From assembly GCF_000002985.6 (NCBI RefSeq), contig NC_003283.11, positions 17,795,501 to 17,859,500 of the forward strand: a DNA stretch of 64,000 nucleotides, in the 5' to 3' direction. The stretch comes from Caenorhabditis elegans (taxonomy: Eukaryota; Nematoda; Chromadorea; Rhabditida; Rhabditidae). The position numbers were made by a program, and so were the translations under genes. This document shows positions 32,275 through 43,272 of the stretch, piece after piece. Within the stretch, counting starts at the first letter, position 1, and each line of letters starts with the position of its first letter. Below the pieces are notes generated by a model that worked only from the letters and a program-made list of their open reading frames with translations, was not told where the DNA came from and did no database searches.

Positions 32275-33109
32275 TGGGGAGTCATCAGGACGAATATGAA
32301 AGCAAGGAGCGTTTAAAAGTGGTATAGTCAAATTTTTTAATGGCTTTGTTAAACTCAAAACTGTCTGAAACACCGAATTTCATAATGAAACTTCTTGAAA
32401 AAACTAGTTAAGATTTGAAGTTTGGCCATCTTGTTAATGTCTCAGTGGCTGGAAACTATCTTTTTTGTTAATTATCTTGCGTTTTCAATTAGATTTAGGT
32501 GCCATAACCTTTTTTGAGAAGTTTTTAAGAAAAATCATTGTAAATTTCGGCTCTAATAAAGCAATAAAAAATCGACTACAACACCAAAAAAAAACTAGGC
32601 AAGTTATGAATTTTGAGAAGTATTCTTGGCATTCCTTTTTTTTTAAATCGGCATGTTGAAAACACCGGACAAACTTAGGAATAAATAAACAAAAGAATTG
32701 CAAATATTTAGTACAAAAATTTTTTAATTTCGGAGATTTTTGACATTAAAAAAAAACTTCCAACCAGATATCAATCTAATAGTTACGACTTTGCAACTGA
32801 AACATCCAATTTGAATTCAATGTGAATTTAGTCGATGAGTTTTTGTTTGAGAGAAAATTTGAACCTGTTTTGAGGATAAGTTTAAAGAAATGCTCATTAA
32901 AGCCATATGCAAGGTTACTTCGTTCAAGCCTCAAACAGATCAAAAACTTTCTTTTGAGTCCAACGGATATTAATTAATTAATTCACATGCCTTATTCTTG
33001 TTATGAACACTTCCTTGTAAGTATACGAAAAATAACATATATTTTCTCTCATTATTCTCAAACTTTTAATTTTTCAATTTGACGTTCTTTCAGCTCAGCT
33101 CACACTGCA
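32275..33109. other. intergenic, nothing recognised
   Basis: AT-rich spacer. The final 20 bases before the srh start contain TTCTTTCAG followed by CTCAGCTCACACTGCA, a possible spliced-leader acceptor. A similar TGTTTCAGCTCACACTG lies before the srh gene at 36150. Confidence 0.45.
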
Positions 33110-34483
33110 ATGATTCTAGACTTCATAGAATCTCCACAAGTCTACTCTAACATTTTGTATATTACTTCCGCATTCTCACTACCAATTCACATATTTGGAG
33201 GGTACTGTATACTGTATAGGACCACAGTTTTCATGAAATCAGTTAAATGGTCATTGTTCAATCTCTACCTTTGGTCATTTGCATTGGATATATCTTTGAG
33301 TCTATTCATTCAACCGTACTTTTGCTCTCCAGCTTTTGCTGGGTTTCCCCTTGGAATAGTGCAATGGGTAAAAGGGATCCCCATGGATGTTTTGGTTGTA
33401 TGTGCTACGGCGATTTTTAAAGGTGATCAGTTGTATGTCCTGTTGTTAAAATTCTTATTAAGTAGTATTAGCAAATTGTCAGAACCCAAAAACTCGGCGT
33501 TTTTAATTGGAAAAATCATTGTTTCTATCTTTATTCAAATTGCATAATTTTGATGATGACTGTCTGCAAAAATAGTGTAAAATATACTAAGCCTGAACCT
33601 AAGCCGTAGCTTAAATCTAAGCTTTAGCCTAAAGATGTAAGACTCAATATTAGATGCGTTTTACTACATCTACTGTTGAAAAGCTTTTCGCCAACAATGA
33701 ACCGGCTTTACAAGCTCTCCAAGATCTCAAAAATTTCTAAACTTTCAGTTGTGCCCGTCTCCATAATCTCCATGTTTGAAAATCGCTACTTTGTTTTATT
33801 CGGTAACAAGGGACTTTGGCAATATCTACGTTATCCGTTTCTAATGCTCAACTACGCACTTGCACTGGTCTACTGCATTTCAATTTACATAGAAGTTCCG
33901 GTAGATCAAAATAAAGCCAGACAATTTCTGTTTAAATCTCATCCTCAAGCCTGCAAGGTGATCACTGATAAGTCTAAAATATTCGTGATGAACTTTGAAG
34001 AGGATATTTGGCCGGCGATACGGCAGAATGCGCTGACCAGTTTTGTCTTGGCAGAGATTATATTGCTCGGTGTGTTGATAAAGATGGAAATGAATAGAGC
34101 GATTAAGAACATCCAGTCGTCATTATCACTAGATACCCTCCAAAAGCAGAAAAAGTGCATTAGAGCCTTGAATCTACAGGTACATACGTTAAACTTTTTG
34201 TTTCGTGTAAAAACTGAAACTTGTACAGATCGCCATTCCAATTGCAATTATCTTCTTACCAGCCGTAATTTCCGCAATTCTAAAAATGAAAAGTTCCAGC
34301 CAACAAGGTGTTGATAACCTTCTAAACCTTACTACCTCACTTCACGGAGTATCTGCAACAATTCTAATGATATATCTACAGAAACCATATCGATCGGCAT
34401 TTCTGGAAATTTTTTGTCGTGGAAAACGAGTGACATCGAAAAATGTCCACATGATGATTCCGTCCAGGTTGAGCCAATTCTGA
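33110..34483 (+). CDS. srh-family serpentine receptor, intact, about 332 aa
   Basis: Exons 33110-33422, 33749-34179 and 34229-34483 total 333 codons. It starts MILDFIESPQVYSNILYITS and carries PIHIFGGYCILYRTT (proline of the usual KTP lost), MKSVKWSLFNLYLWSFA and a GIVQWVKGIPMDVLVV loop. Exon 2 opens VPVSIISMFENRYFVLF and has QNALTSFVLAEIILLG. Exon 3 has IAIPIAIIFLPAVIS, SSSQQGVDNLLNL and SLHGVSATILMIYLQKPYR. The first donor reads G|GTGATC where the sister gene at 36150 has A|GTGAGT, so splicing may be weaker. Intron 1 (326 nt) contains CTAAGCCTGAACCTAAGCC, a degenerate telomere-like run. AATAAA is at 34519. It pairs with the gene at 36150 as a recent tandem duplicate. Confidence 0.9.
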
Positions 34484-34611
34484 AAATGTTTTGAATTTAT
34501 TTTTGGCGGACAACTTTTAATAAATATATAGAACACGGGGCATTTGAGGAATTAATCGATTGCTTAAAAGTACACCTCAAAAATTATTTAACTGCTAGTC
34601 GGCCCGTCTAT

Positions 34612-34797
34612 AATTTGGCGGTTCCAGACATTATCGAACTTTTCAAGGGAACATTAATGTTGGCATCGGATTCAATATTATTTTTATACCAGCCGTTCGC
34701 ATGCGCTAGGCGCGTGCTGCGACTGGCGGAAACTGCCGATATCAATGTCAAACATTTTGTAGCTCATAAAAAAGCATTCAGAGAACTTGAAAAATGA
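34612..34797 (+). other. unassigned open frame, possible terminal exon
   Basis: An open frame of about 60 codons ends at 34797 and includes IIELFKGTLMLASDSILFLY, CARRVLRLAETADINVKHFV and KKAFRELEK. Its composition is more protein-like than the surrounding frames. It follows a plausible acceptor, GGCGGTTCCAG at 34628, and is followed by GAATAAAA about 20 bases after the stop. I see no upstream exon in the same frame and recognise no family. It could be the last exon of a decayed or unpredicted gene, or chance. Confidence 0.25.
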
Positions 34798-34899
34798 TAA
34801 CATTTCACTGTAACTGAATAAAACCATCATATTATTTCCAAACGTTCAAAAATATAATTTAAAAAAAAAACAAAAAAAACGTTGAAACCTGTCTGCCGA

Positions 34900-36149
34900 A
34901 AGGTTTCCGAAGTTGCCGGTTTCTAAAAATCTCGGTTGCCGCACAGCCCTGGTGTACCTCTTTGAAAATTTTAAAGTACTAAGAGTAGCCATTTGTATAG
35001 TCACATATTTTCAGTGAATTTTGCGGATGTTTAAGAAAAGAAAGTTCTTAAAGCTTTCAAGGTATTCTAGAAAGTTGCATCTACAACTTTTCAGTTGATG
35101 ACTTTTCTGTAAGATTTTTTTCAGCGGAGCTGCATAGCTTCAAAGACAAGATGTTTTGCAACATTGATATGGTAAAATGTCTCGAAAAGTCATGAGAAAT
35201 AGTGTTTCGGTCATTGAAAACAATGGAAAATAGAATATTTGTGATACTCTTCAATGTTTCATACGTGCTTGATAAAGTTCCAAAAAAAAAATTTTTTTAA
35301 TTTTTTTACTTAAAATTTTTGCCATAGATTTGGCCAAAAAATTTCTGATTTTTTTTCAGAAAATAAAATTTTTCAAAAAGCTCCCAGAATGTTTGACTAA
35401 CCCTAAACATCTGTGAAGTCATCAAAAACGTGCAAAAATCCTCTTTTAAAGAAATGTTACAGACCCTCAAAGTAGTGAAAAAATGTACAGAAAAAATTTT
35501 CAGAGCGATTTTTTTCAGGTTCAAAGTGCTCGTCTGCCAATAAATTTTTTGTAGGGCCTTATTTAAACGATTCTCTTTCGAATGGCATAGGTCTCATTCG
35601 GACGCCTAAAAGTGAGTTGAAATACTTTCCTTGTGAGAATTCGAATTTTCGGCCAAAATTTGTTTTTTTTCCAGAAAAATGAAACAGTTAAAAAATAGAC
35701 CAAGGTTATTTGGTATTCTGAATCCGATTCCAATATGATTTTTTGGCACAAAAAGCCCGAAACTGTCAGAAAAGTTGGTTATTGAACCTCTGATACACTA
35801 TTTGTGAATTCATGTTCTCGACATTCCCGTTAGACAAATTTAATTTGGAGTTGGCTTTTTTTTTGTTTTTGTCTACGTGTTATTGGGTGCTAATAAGTTC
35901 CGGGTCAAAAAATTGACACTACTTTCTGTTCCAATCGATTATGCTTAATCTTTTAATGCCAAAAGTCATTTTTCAGTGGTTCTTCGTTGTTATTCTAGAT
36001 CATTCTGTATTGATAGATAAAATGTTTCAGTATTGACGAAAATTCGGTGTTTTTGTTGCTTCCTAATAAGGTCTACAAAATTTACAACAACATGTTTTTT
36101 CTCATTATGCTCTTATCTCAGTTTCATTCTTGTTTCAGCTCACACTGTA
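34900..36149. repeat. intergenic with remnants of the 29955-type foldback
   Basis: 35070-35140 and 35520-35635 contain ACTTTTCAGTTGATGACTTT, GAATGGCATAGGTCTCATTC and AGTGAGTTGAAATACTTTCC, related to the arms of the elements at 29955 and 44583. 35640-36149 is the AT-rich upstream region of the next srh gene. No gene is supported. Confidence 0.55.
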
Positions 36150-37918
36150 ATGCTTCTAGACTTCATCGAATCTCCACAAGTCTACTCTAACATTTTGTAT
36201 ATTACTTCCGCATTCTCACTACCAATTCACATATTTGGAGGATATTGTATATTGTATAAGACTCCAGTTATCATGAAATCAGTTAAATGGTCGCTGTTCA
36301 ACCTCCATTTCTGGTCATTTGCTTTGGATCTTACATTGAGCCTATTTGTTCAGCCGTATTTCTGCTCTCCAGCTTTTGCCGGGTTTCCACTTGGAATTGT
36401 GCAATGGGAAAAACGTATTCCCACGGATATTTTGGTTATATATGTTCTGGCTATTTTTAAAAGTGAGTTTTTGAGTTTAAACCCTAGTAGCTTTCAGTAG
36501 TCTCGTGAAGGTCAACACTGTTATTATAAAGCCGGATTTGAACTAACATATACCGTATTTCCAATATCAGTCTTGCATCCCTACGGACCAATCTAAAATT
36601 GATTATGCATACAAGAATAATATAGGAAATACGGTAATTTTTAAACTGTGAAAATGTCTTCGCTAATGGATCAAACTTCGACCCTGGGATCTTTTAATGG
36701 AAAATTAACTCAAGTAGAGTGTTTAATGGGGTTATTCAAGTAGTGTCGTGAAATTAAAAAGTGTATTTCAATACACATTTTGCCTTATTCAAGTAACTTC
36801 AAAAACATGTATTTCAATACAGTTTGTGACGTAATTTCGCGACATTTTTCGACATTTCACGACACTTTTTCACACGGTAAAAAATGAGAGACGCAGAACC
36901 ATGTGTCCCCACAGGGTGGTAAGGCTCATTTGTTATGTTGTAAGTGCGGTGGGTGGGCGGAGATTCCTGCGGGGACACATGTCTCTGCGTCTCTCATTTT
37001 TTACCGTGTGAAAAAGTATCGTGAAATGTCGAAAAATGTCGCGAAATTACGTCACAAACTGTATTGAAATACATGTTTTTGAAGTTTCTTGAATAAGGCA
37101 AAATGTGTATTGAAATACACTTTTTAATTTCACGACACTACTTGAATAACCCCATAAGTTGTATGAAAAAAGAAAAAATATTTCCAGTTGTACCGATGAC
37201 CATAATCTCCATGTTTGAAAACCGCTACTTTGTATTATTTGTCAAAAAGGGTCCCTGGCGATATCTGCGTTATCCGTTCCTACTCTTCAACTACACACTT
37301 GCACTTGCCCTCTGCATTCCGGTCTACTTGGAAGCTCCCATCGATCAGGAGAATGCCAGACGTGTTTTATTTGAAACACATTCACAGGCCTGTAAAGTGG
37401 TCGTCGATAAGACTCGAATATTTGTGATGAATTACGAAGAGAATATTTGGCCATCACTACGTCGAAATGCGCTGAATTGTTTTGTCTTGGCGGAGATTAT
37501 ATTTCTCGGTGTGTTACTGAGAGTGGAAATGAATAGAGCTATTAAGAATATCCAGTCGTCAATATCACTAGATACCCTCCAAAAGCAGAAAATATTCATT
37601 AGAGCCTTGAATCTACAGGTACGTTGAACTTTTTCTAATGGATTATAGAAACTGCAACCTGTACAGATAGCTATTCCAATTGCAATCATCTTCATCCCAG
37701 CCGCAATTGCCGCAGTTCTAAAAATGAAAAGTTCCAGCCAACAAGGCATTGATAACATTCTGAACATTATCACATCGCTTCATGGAGCATCTGCAACAAT
37801 TCTAATGATATACCTACAGAAACCTTTCAGAAAGGTTTTTCTCAGCATTGTTTGTCGTGGAAAACAAGTGGAATCTAAAAATGTCACAGAGATGATTCCA
37901 TCCAGATTGAGTTCATAA
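36150..37918 (+). CDS. srh-family serpentine receptor, intact, about 331 aa
   Basis: Exons 36150-36462, 37188-37618 and 37667-37918 total 332 codons. It is very close to the gene at 33110, with MLLDFIESPQVYSNILYITS, PIHIFGGYCILYKTP and GIVQWEKRIPTDILVI. Exon 2 opens VPMTIISMFENRYFVLF, where SII has become TII. Exon 3 has IAIPIAIIFIPAAIA, SSSQQGIDNILNIITS and SLHGASATILMIYLQKPFR. The start is the first ATG after TGTTTCAGCTCACACTGTA. Intron 1 (725 nt) holds two MITEs. No lesion is present. Partial copies of its exon 3 end lie just downstream at 37981. Confidence 0.93.
36551..36636. mobile_element. short MITE, TACCGTATTTCC termini (86 bp)
   Basis: The ends TACCGTATTTCCAATAT and ATATAGGAAATACGGTA are inverted repeats. 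Inverted similarity continues inward as TCTTGCAT/ATACAAGA. It is flanked by TA and lies in srh intron 1. Confidence 0.8.
36727..37154. mobile_element. PIF/Harbinger-like foldback MITE, TAA target duplication (428 bp)
   Basis: Arms of about 175 bp begin TGGGGTTATTCAAGTAGTGT and end with the complement. Direct TAA repeats flank it at 36724-36726 and 37155-37157. Three-bp TWA duplications are typical of PIF/Harbinger elements. The central part holds GTGTCCCCACAGGG and GGTGGGTGGGCGG. It lies entirely in the intron of the srh gene at 36150. Confidence 0.88.
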
Positions 37919-37980
37919 CATTTTTTTTTCCTGCGTGTTAATCATTGCTTAGTATATCACTATAATATATATCTATGTAC

Positions 37981-38067
37981 ATGTTATGTCTACAGAAACC
38001 ATATCAAATGGAGCTTTTTAGAATAGTTTACCGTTGGAAGTATATTGAATCTGAAAGGTTAAGGTAA
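37981..38067 (+). pseudogene. srh exon 3 terminal fragment
   Basis: The frame from 37981 reads LCLQKPYQMELFRIVYRWKY then IESE and ends at TAA. It matches the last part of exon 3 of the gene just upstream (IYLQKPFRKVFLSIVCRGK then VESK). Only about 27 codons remain, 60 bp beyond the stop of the intact copy. It is a decayed partial tandem duplication. Confidence 0.8.
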
Positions 38068-38224
38068 TAAATAATGTGTATCATTTTTATTTGTGACACG
38101 TTTTTTACCCTTAATTAGGTGGTTTAAAAATAATAAATCCTTGATATCGGTGGTTCACATATCGTTCACCTCGACTATGTTCCCACGAAATTTGAATTAA
38201 TTTTGAAAAAGTTAATGAAATTTG

Positions 38225-38430
38225 CCGAAACGCGTCTCGCGCCGCGCCTCCCAAATAGTACGGCGCGGAGATCGAAAAATGTCGGCCGCGGCGAAAAAAC
38301 CGTTTTTCGCACTATGTGGTATGAATGCCAAGCCTTTTACTTGTTGCCGTAGTGTAGAAACAAGGCGAGAGACCAGCTTGAGGCGGGCAGGTTGGAGGCA
38401 GGCGCCAGGCCCTTGGTTGGAGAGGCAATC
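38225..38430. repeat. GC-rich dispersed repeat copy
   Basis: Blocks GTCTCGCGCCGCGCCTCCC, GTACGGCGCGGAGATCG, TGTCGGCCGCGGCG, TTTTCGCACTATGTGGTATG and GGCAGGCGCCAGGCCC match the elements at 6690 and 16563. Confidence 0.75.
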
Positions 38431-38481
38431 GTTTTAGTTCACACTGACGGTTCAAAGGTTAAAATTCAAAGGTTCAAAGGT

Positions 38482-38676
38482 TCACAGGTTATTATAATAA
38501 TCAGTAGTTAAAACAATCCCATCGATGTATTCTGTGCGATTAGCGTCACGCGCAAGGGCAAACATATCTGCACGTGCTGCGGTGAAAATCCTCTTGGCAA
38601 ATTCAAATATTTTTTCCCGCTTTTTATCAACATTTTTTAGGCATGGGTCGAGCTGAATACACGTGTTGCGTAACAT
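38482..38676 (-). other. unassigned open frame
   Basis: The reverse strand from 38676 reads MLRNTCIQLDPCLKN, FEFAKRIFTAARADMFALA and DANRTEYIDGIVLTTDYYNN before a stop. The codon content looks protein-like. It lies about 100 bp downstream, on the same strand, of the frame at 38776-38958, so both could belong to one gene, but no clean intron joins them. I do not recognise the family. Confidence 0.28.
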
Positions 38677-38775
38677 TAATTAGTGTAATGGTTTTTTTTA
38701 AGTTTAAAAAAAGTGACTTTGAGTTAGGGCACTTGCGTTGGTCAAACATTTTCGTGATTACCGTTCAATGAAAAA

Positions 38776-38958
38776 TCATGGTTGATCACACCCGCATACA
38801 CCAGTGAAGATAAAACAGTGCGAAGCATAAGTCACAACAAATGCTGTCGGTAGTAATATATTGATAATTGTTATATGTGCAAAAGCGGACGCTTTCCAAT
38901 TATCGGATAACATCTTATTAACTACAAAAGTTTGAGCAATCAAAAACGAATGCATCAT
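38776..38958 (-). other. conserved divergent open frame, membrane-like (copy 1)
   Basis: The reverse strand from 38958 reads MMHSFLIAQTFVVNKMLSDN, WKASAFAHITIINILLPTAF and a hydrophobic VVTYASHCFIF. It is transcribed away from the srh pseudogene at 39142. A paralogous frame at 45861-45986 stands in the same position relative to the paralogous srh pseudogene and differs by substitutions plus one in-frame 3-nt indel, which hints at past coding constraint. The family is unknown. It may be a first exon with one transmembrane helix. Confidence 0.35.
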
Positions 38959-39141
38959 TGTCTATTCCCCCGCTCAAAGCTCTTCCCGAAGCTGTTGGCT
39001 CAGTGTGTATATGAATTAAAAGTTTTTCCCAATTTTCGTTCCTGGACAACTTTCACACAAACAAATTATTCTTACAATTCTTCCACAACACGAATCTATA
39101 ATTTTTACTTTTATTTCGTCAGTCTCTCATATTAACCAGAA

Positions 39142-40356
39142 ATGCTCCTGGAATTCATTGAATCTCCTCAAGGCTATTCTAACATTTTATATGTTGTCTT
39201 GGCTTTCTCAGTCCCAATTCACATTTTTGGAAGTTATTGTATATTATTTGAAACTCCAGTTGTTATGAATTCAGTCAAGTGGGCCCTACTCAACCTTCAC
39301 TTTTGGTCGGCAGCTTTGGATTTATCATTAAAGTAAGCCTAATTTTTCAACCGTATTTCTGTACTCCAGTTTATGCTGGGTTTGCAGTCGGTTTAATGCG
39401 ATGGGTTGAGGTTGTTTCAACGGATGTTCTCGTCATTGGTGCCACCCTTATTTATAAAAGTGAGGTGTACATTTGAGGGCTTAGGCTTAGGCTTAGGGGA
39501 GAAAAAAGGAGAAAAAAAAGAGAAATTCTCAGAAATTCCTAACAATTCATTTTTGAATTTAGGAAAAATGAGACATTTCGAAGTCGGGCCAGGAAATCCC
39601 ATGGAGAGTTGAACAAGTTCAAGTTACAAGTATTTTAAATTTTTTGTACAAATCCCAAATCACAAATTTCCAGTTTTACCGGTCTCTATAATCGCCATGT
39701 TTGAAAATCGCTTCTTCGTGTTATTTGGTGAGAAAAGTGTCTGGCGATATCTTCGCTACCCATTTTTAGCATTCAATTACATACTTGCTATCGCTTATTG
39801 CACACTACTCTACTTAGAAGTACCTGTGGATCAGGAGAAAGCCAAGCGTATCATGTTCGAGGCGACTCCTGAGGCCTGTGAAATTATCGCCGATAAATCG
39901 ATAGTATTCGCGATGAATTCTGGATACAACTACTCTCTAAGGGAGAATGCTCTCACATGTTTTGTCTTGGTGGAAACTATAGTTCTCGTTGTATTGTTAA
40001 GGGTGAAAATGAACAGAGCTATCAACAATATTCAATCATCAGTAGTATCACTAGAGACCCTCCAAAAGTAGAAGAAGTTCATGAGAGCCTTGAATCTACA
40101 GGTACTTCACAATAATATTCTTAGTTTACTAAAATAACTTCAATCTTTTCAGATTGCCGTTCCAATTCTTGGGATATTCATCCCAGCAACCGTTGGCGCG
40201 GCAATTGCAATTCAGGGTGTTAGCCTACAATTTGTGGATAACCTAATGAACATTATTACATCACTTCATGGTGTATTTGCAACAATTTTAATGATATATC
40301 TACAGAAACCGTATCGAGATTCATTTTTGGAAGTTATTTGTTGTAGGAGTCAGTGA
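39142..40356 (+). pseudogene. srh pseudogene with frameshift and nonsense codons
   Basis: All three exons are recognisable: 39142-39459, 39674-40101 and 40153-40356. Exon 1 (MLLEFIESPQGYSNILYVVL, PIHIFGSYCILFETP) has a 4-bp insertion at about 39330 relative to its paralogue at 45688, giving TAA at 39334. The FQPYFCTPVYAGFAVG segment continues in another frame. Exon 2 (SIIAMFENRFFVLF) lacks two codons in NYWTSLREN and has TAG at 40069 in place of CAG. Exon 3 ends early at TGA 40354 after CCRSQ, where the paralogue reads CCRKQVESRSILV. Three independent lesions mean the gene is dead. It forms a pair with the minus-strand locus at 43331-45688. Confidence 0.95.
39476..39500 (+). repeat. short interstitial telomere-like run
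   Basis: Three or four copies of GGCTTA (GGGCTTAGGCTTAGGCTTAG) lie in the first intron of the srh pseudogene. The nematode telomere unit is TTAGGC. The paralogous intron has longer degenerate tracts. Confidence 0.85.
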
Positions 40357-40905
40357 AGAGTAGAAGTATCCTAGTAAAGTCACAATCTGTAATACGCCGT
40401 AAAACTTTGCAGAATTAGAAATAAAGAATTAAAGAAATAAAGAAGAAAGAATTAGAAATAGAAAGTGTTATATTGTGTTGTTTTCTAAATTTGTTTCGCC
40501 ACGATCAGTCTAAATGATCTCAAATCTGCCAAGTCGCACAGCGAGAAATATAATCAGAAATTACCTAATTTTACCAAAAATCTGGTGATCCATCGACCTT
40601 AAATCTACCTAAATCGAGTTGAAAACGCAAGATAATTGATTTGTACACCAAAAATTAAAAAGTCTTTTCAAAAAAAAAATTTGAGCAGAAACAGATAAAC
40701 AGAATTTTTCGAAAATACACTTGATAATTTTAAAAGTACCACACCTACAAAGCATTTAGCATACCAAAGATCGTTGGTGTTCCGTTTTCTCAGGTGCGAT
40801 AACAAAAAACACCTAATTATGCCTAACATTGTTAGTTATGAGACCTTTTTCATTTCCCTGTAACCTTTTTTCATATGCTTTTGCTCACACTTCCCTTGAA
40901 CTCCA
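40357..40905. other. intergenic between two srh pseudogenes
   Basis: 40420-40465 is an AAAGAATTAGAAATA microrepeat. 40735-40905 matches the region upstream of the paralogous gene at 48706 (GGTGTTCCGTTTTCTCAGGT, ACACCTAATTATGCCTAACA), showing that the duplication includes the promoter. Confidence 0.6.
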
Positions 40906-42619
40906 ATGCTGCTTCCGGTTCTTCGATCACCTCGAGTTTTCTCAACAATTCTCTATGTAATCTCAGGATTTTCACTTCCGATTCATATATTTGGAGGTTA
41001 TTGTATATTATTCAAAACTCCGGTGATCATGAGATCCGTCAAATGGAATCTGTTCAACTTGCACTTTTGATAAGCAGCTCTGGATTCAACGATAAGCTTT
41101 TTTGCTCAACCATTCATATGTACTCCGGCACTTGCTGGCTATGCAATGGGATTTTTGCCATGGTTGGGAGTTAATATGTACGTTCTTGTGTACATTGGAA
41201 TTACACTTTTTATATGTGAGTTATAGAATTTTGCTATTGTATCGTGAATTTGGGGAGTCGGGGAAATTTCAGCGGAACTATTTTTCCAATAACTTCATTA
41301 TTTTAAATGTAGTGATCAGACCAGGGGCGGCAATTGCAGTTTGGCAAATTCGGCAAATCGAAAATTTGCCGATTTGCCGATTTGCCGGAAATTTTCATTT
41401 TCGGCAATTTTTTGGTTTTTATGAAAATTCGAAAAAAAAACTTTTTTTTTTGGACGAAAATTTTTTTTGCAACAGCCCTGGTGGGCGGAAATTGTTTTTT
41501 TTTGCCGATTTGCCGGGAATTTTTAGCTGCTTAAATGCCTATTTACTGCCTTAAATATTTAATTTTTATTTAAATTGCCTAAAATTGCCTAAATTTAAAT
41601 GCCTAAAATGTCTATTTGTCGTTTGCCGGATACCAATTTGCCGGAACCTTTTAAAGGGATTTCTTATCACACGGAAACATTTAAAACTGTGCCTTTTTGA
41701 AATTTCCTTCCCGTTTTCTCTATATGTTTTTATAAAATTGACTTTTCATATATGTAGGGAAATGTATAGAAAGCATGCAATTTCGCAGATTGAAATTGAA
41801 ATTCCGACAATGGCAAATTGCCGGTTTGCCGATTTGCCGAATTGTACAAATTTTCAGTTGTACCTGTCTCCATCATCGGAATGTTCGAGAATCGTTACTT
41901 TCAAATCTTCGCACAACAAAGCCAATGGCGGTACTTCCGATATCCATTTCTCATTTTCAACTACCTATGGGCAATTCTCTATTGTGTTCCTGTTATCAAA
42001 GATATTCCAAATCAAAAATATGCTCGAATTGAAGTATTCCATAAATATCCTCAAATCTTTGACTACGAGTCTGTCGAATCAAAAATCTTTGTGATCACCT
42101 TGGGCTTTACTAGAATTGCAGTACAACAAGTTATTTTCACAGTTTTGGTTCTTGTAGAGGCTTGTGTTTTTGTGGGGCTTATTCGGGTTAATATGAATAA
42201 GGCTATGAAAGAAGTTCATTTGTCACTATCGAAGCATACCATTCACATGCATAAAGCTTTTATTAAAGCTTTGAATTTACAGGTGCATTTTTTTTTTCGA
42301 AACCCTAATTTACATTGTAACCAATAACCCTTAAAACTTCCAGATCGCAATCCCCATGATAACCCTGTGTGCTCCCACCATCATTGGTGTTTTATTCGGA
42401 TCAATCATCATCAACCATCAAGGTTTCAACAATGTTGTATACATTTGCTCATCACTTCACGGAGTCTTATCAACACTTATCATGATTTATCTACAGAATC
42501 CATACAGAGCTGTGGTGATGAGAATATTTTGCTCAGGATGTCAGAGTCTGCAAGGAAGTCAGAATATTGTATCGAGCACGAAGCGGAGGAAGGCGGAAGG
42601 CGTTGTTACGTTTTTCTAG
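40906..42619 (+). pseudogene. srh pseudogene, two adjacent stop codons in an otherwise intact frame
   Basis: Exons 40906-41215, 41858-42282 and 42344-42619 keep normal lengths and phases (337 codons). The only lesion seen is in exon 1. After FNLHF, the conserved WS of the paralogue (TGG TCG) is TGA TAA at 41068-41073. Downstream reading is normal: FFAQPFICTPALAGYAMG, FVPVSIIGMFENRYFQIF and SLHGVLSTLIMIYLQNPYR. The paralogue at 45983-48706 is intact. Intron 1 contains the GGCAAAT repeat, also present in the paralogue, so the repeat predates the duplication. AATAAA is at 42642. Confidence 0.93.
41330..41660. repeat. GGCAAATCGG/TTTGCCG repeat in srh intron 1
   Basis: GGCAAATTCGGCAAATCG, GATTTGCCGATTTGCCGG and GTTTGCCGGATACC units. 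It is shared in position with 47825-48290 in the paralogous gene. Confidence 0.85.
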
Positions 42620-42908
42620 ATGATTTTTGTGTGTTTTGAAAAATAAAAGATTTCAGTTTAGGGAAAGTAGCATTCTGAATTGAGATTCAAGAAATATCAT
42701 CAACTATATATAAAGTGCTGATGTCTGTCCCTATGTAGTTTGATCTTTGATCTCTGATTAAAAAAAACTGGGATTTCCTAGATCTTATGGTGAATGCGCA
42801 GCCGACATTGATCAAGGTCTGCGATAAAAACCGTACATCTTATGTCTTCCGCGCCATAGGTGCGGTCCACGGCTGGTTATACTAATAAACAGTTATTTTT
42901 AAATTGTG

Positions 42909-43272
42909 TACACTCAAAATAATAAACCTGCGTGGCGTGTACTGCAGAAAACCTAATATTTAGGCCCCGCCTTTTTCTCGTCCACTCACGGAGAAAAGGT
43001 AAAAATTTTGACCCCAACTAATATCAGGCCGCCGACATCTCACGGGTTCCGCGTGCCGCTGCGTTTAACTCGCTGTGGGCGTGGCGAGCTGTCTCGGCCT
43101 GCTGTGAGTTAAACATAGCGGCGCGCGGAACCCGTGAGATGTCGGCGGCCTAATATTGGTTGGGGTCAAAATTTTTACCTTTTCTCCGTGAGTGGACGAG
43201 AAAATGGCGGGGCCTAAATATTAGGTTTTCTGAAGTACACGCCACGCAGTTTTTTTTTTAATTTTGAGTGTA
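42909..43272. mobile_element. foldback DNA element, TACACTCAAAATAATAAA family (364 bp)
   Basis: A nearly perfect palindrome with arms of about 165 bp. The ends are TACACTCAAAATAATAAACC and the complement ending ATTTTGAGTGTA, with outer TA. The interior has CAGGCCGCCGACATCTCACG. It sits at the turning point between the plus-strand and minus-strand srh pairs. Confidence 0.92.
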
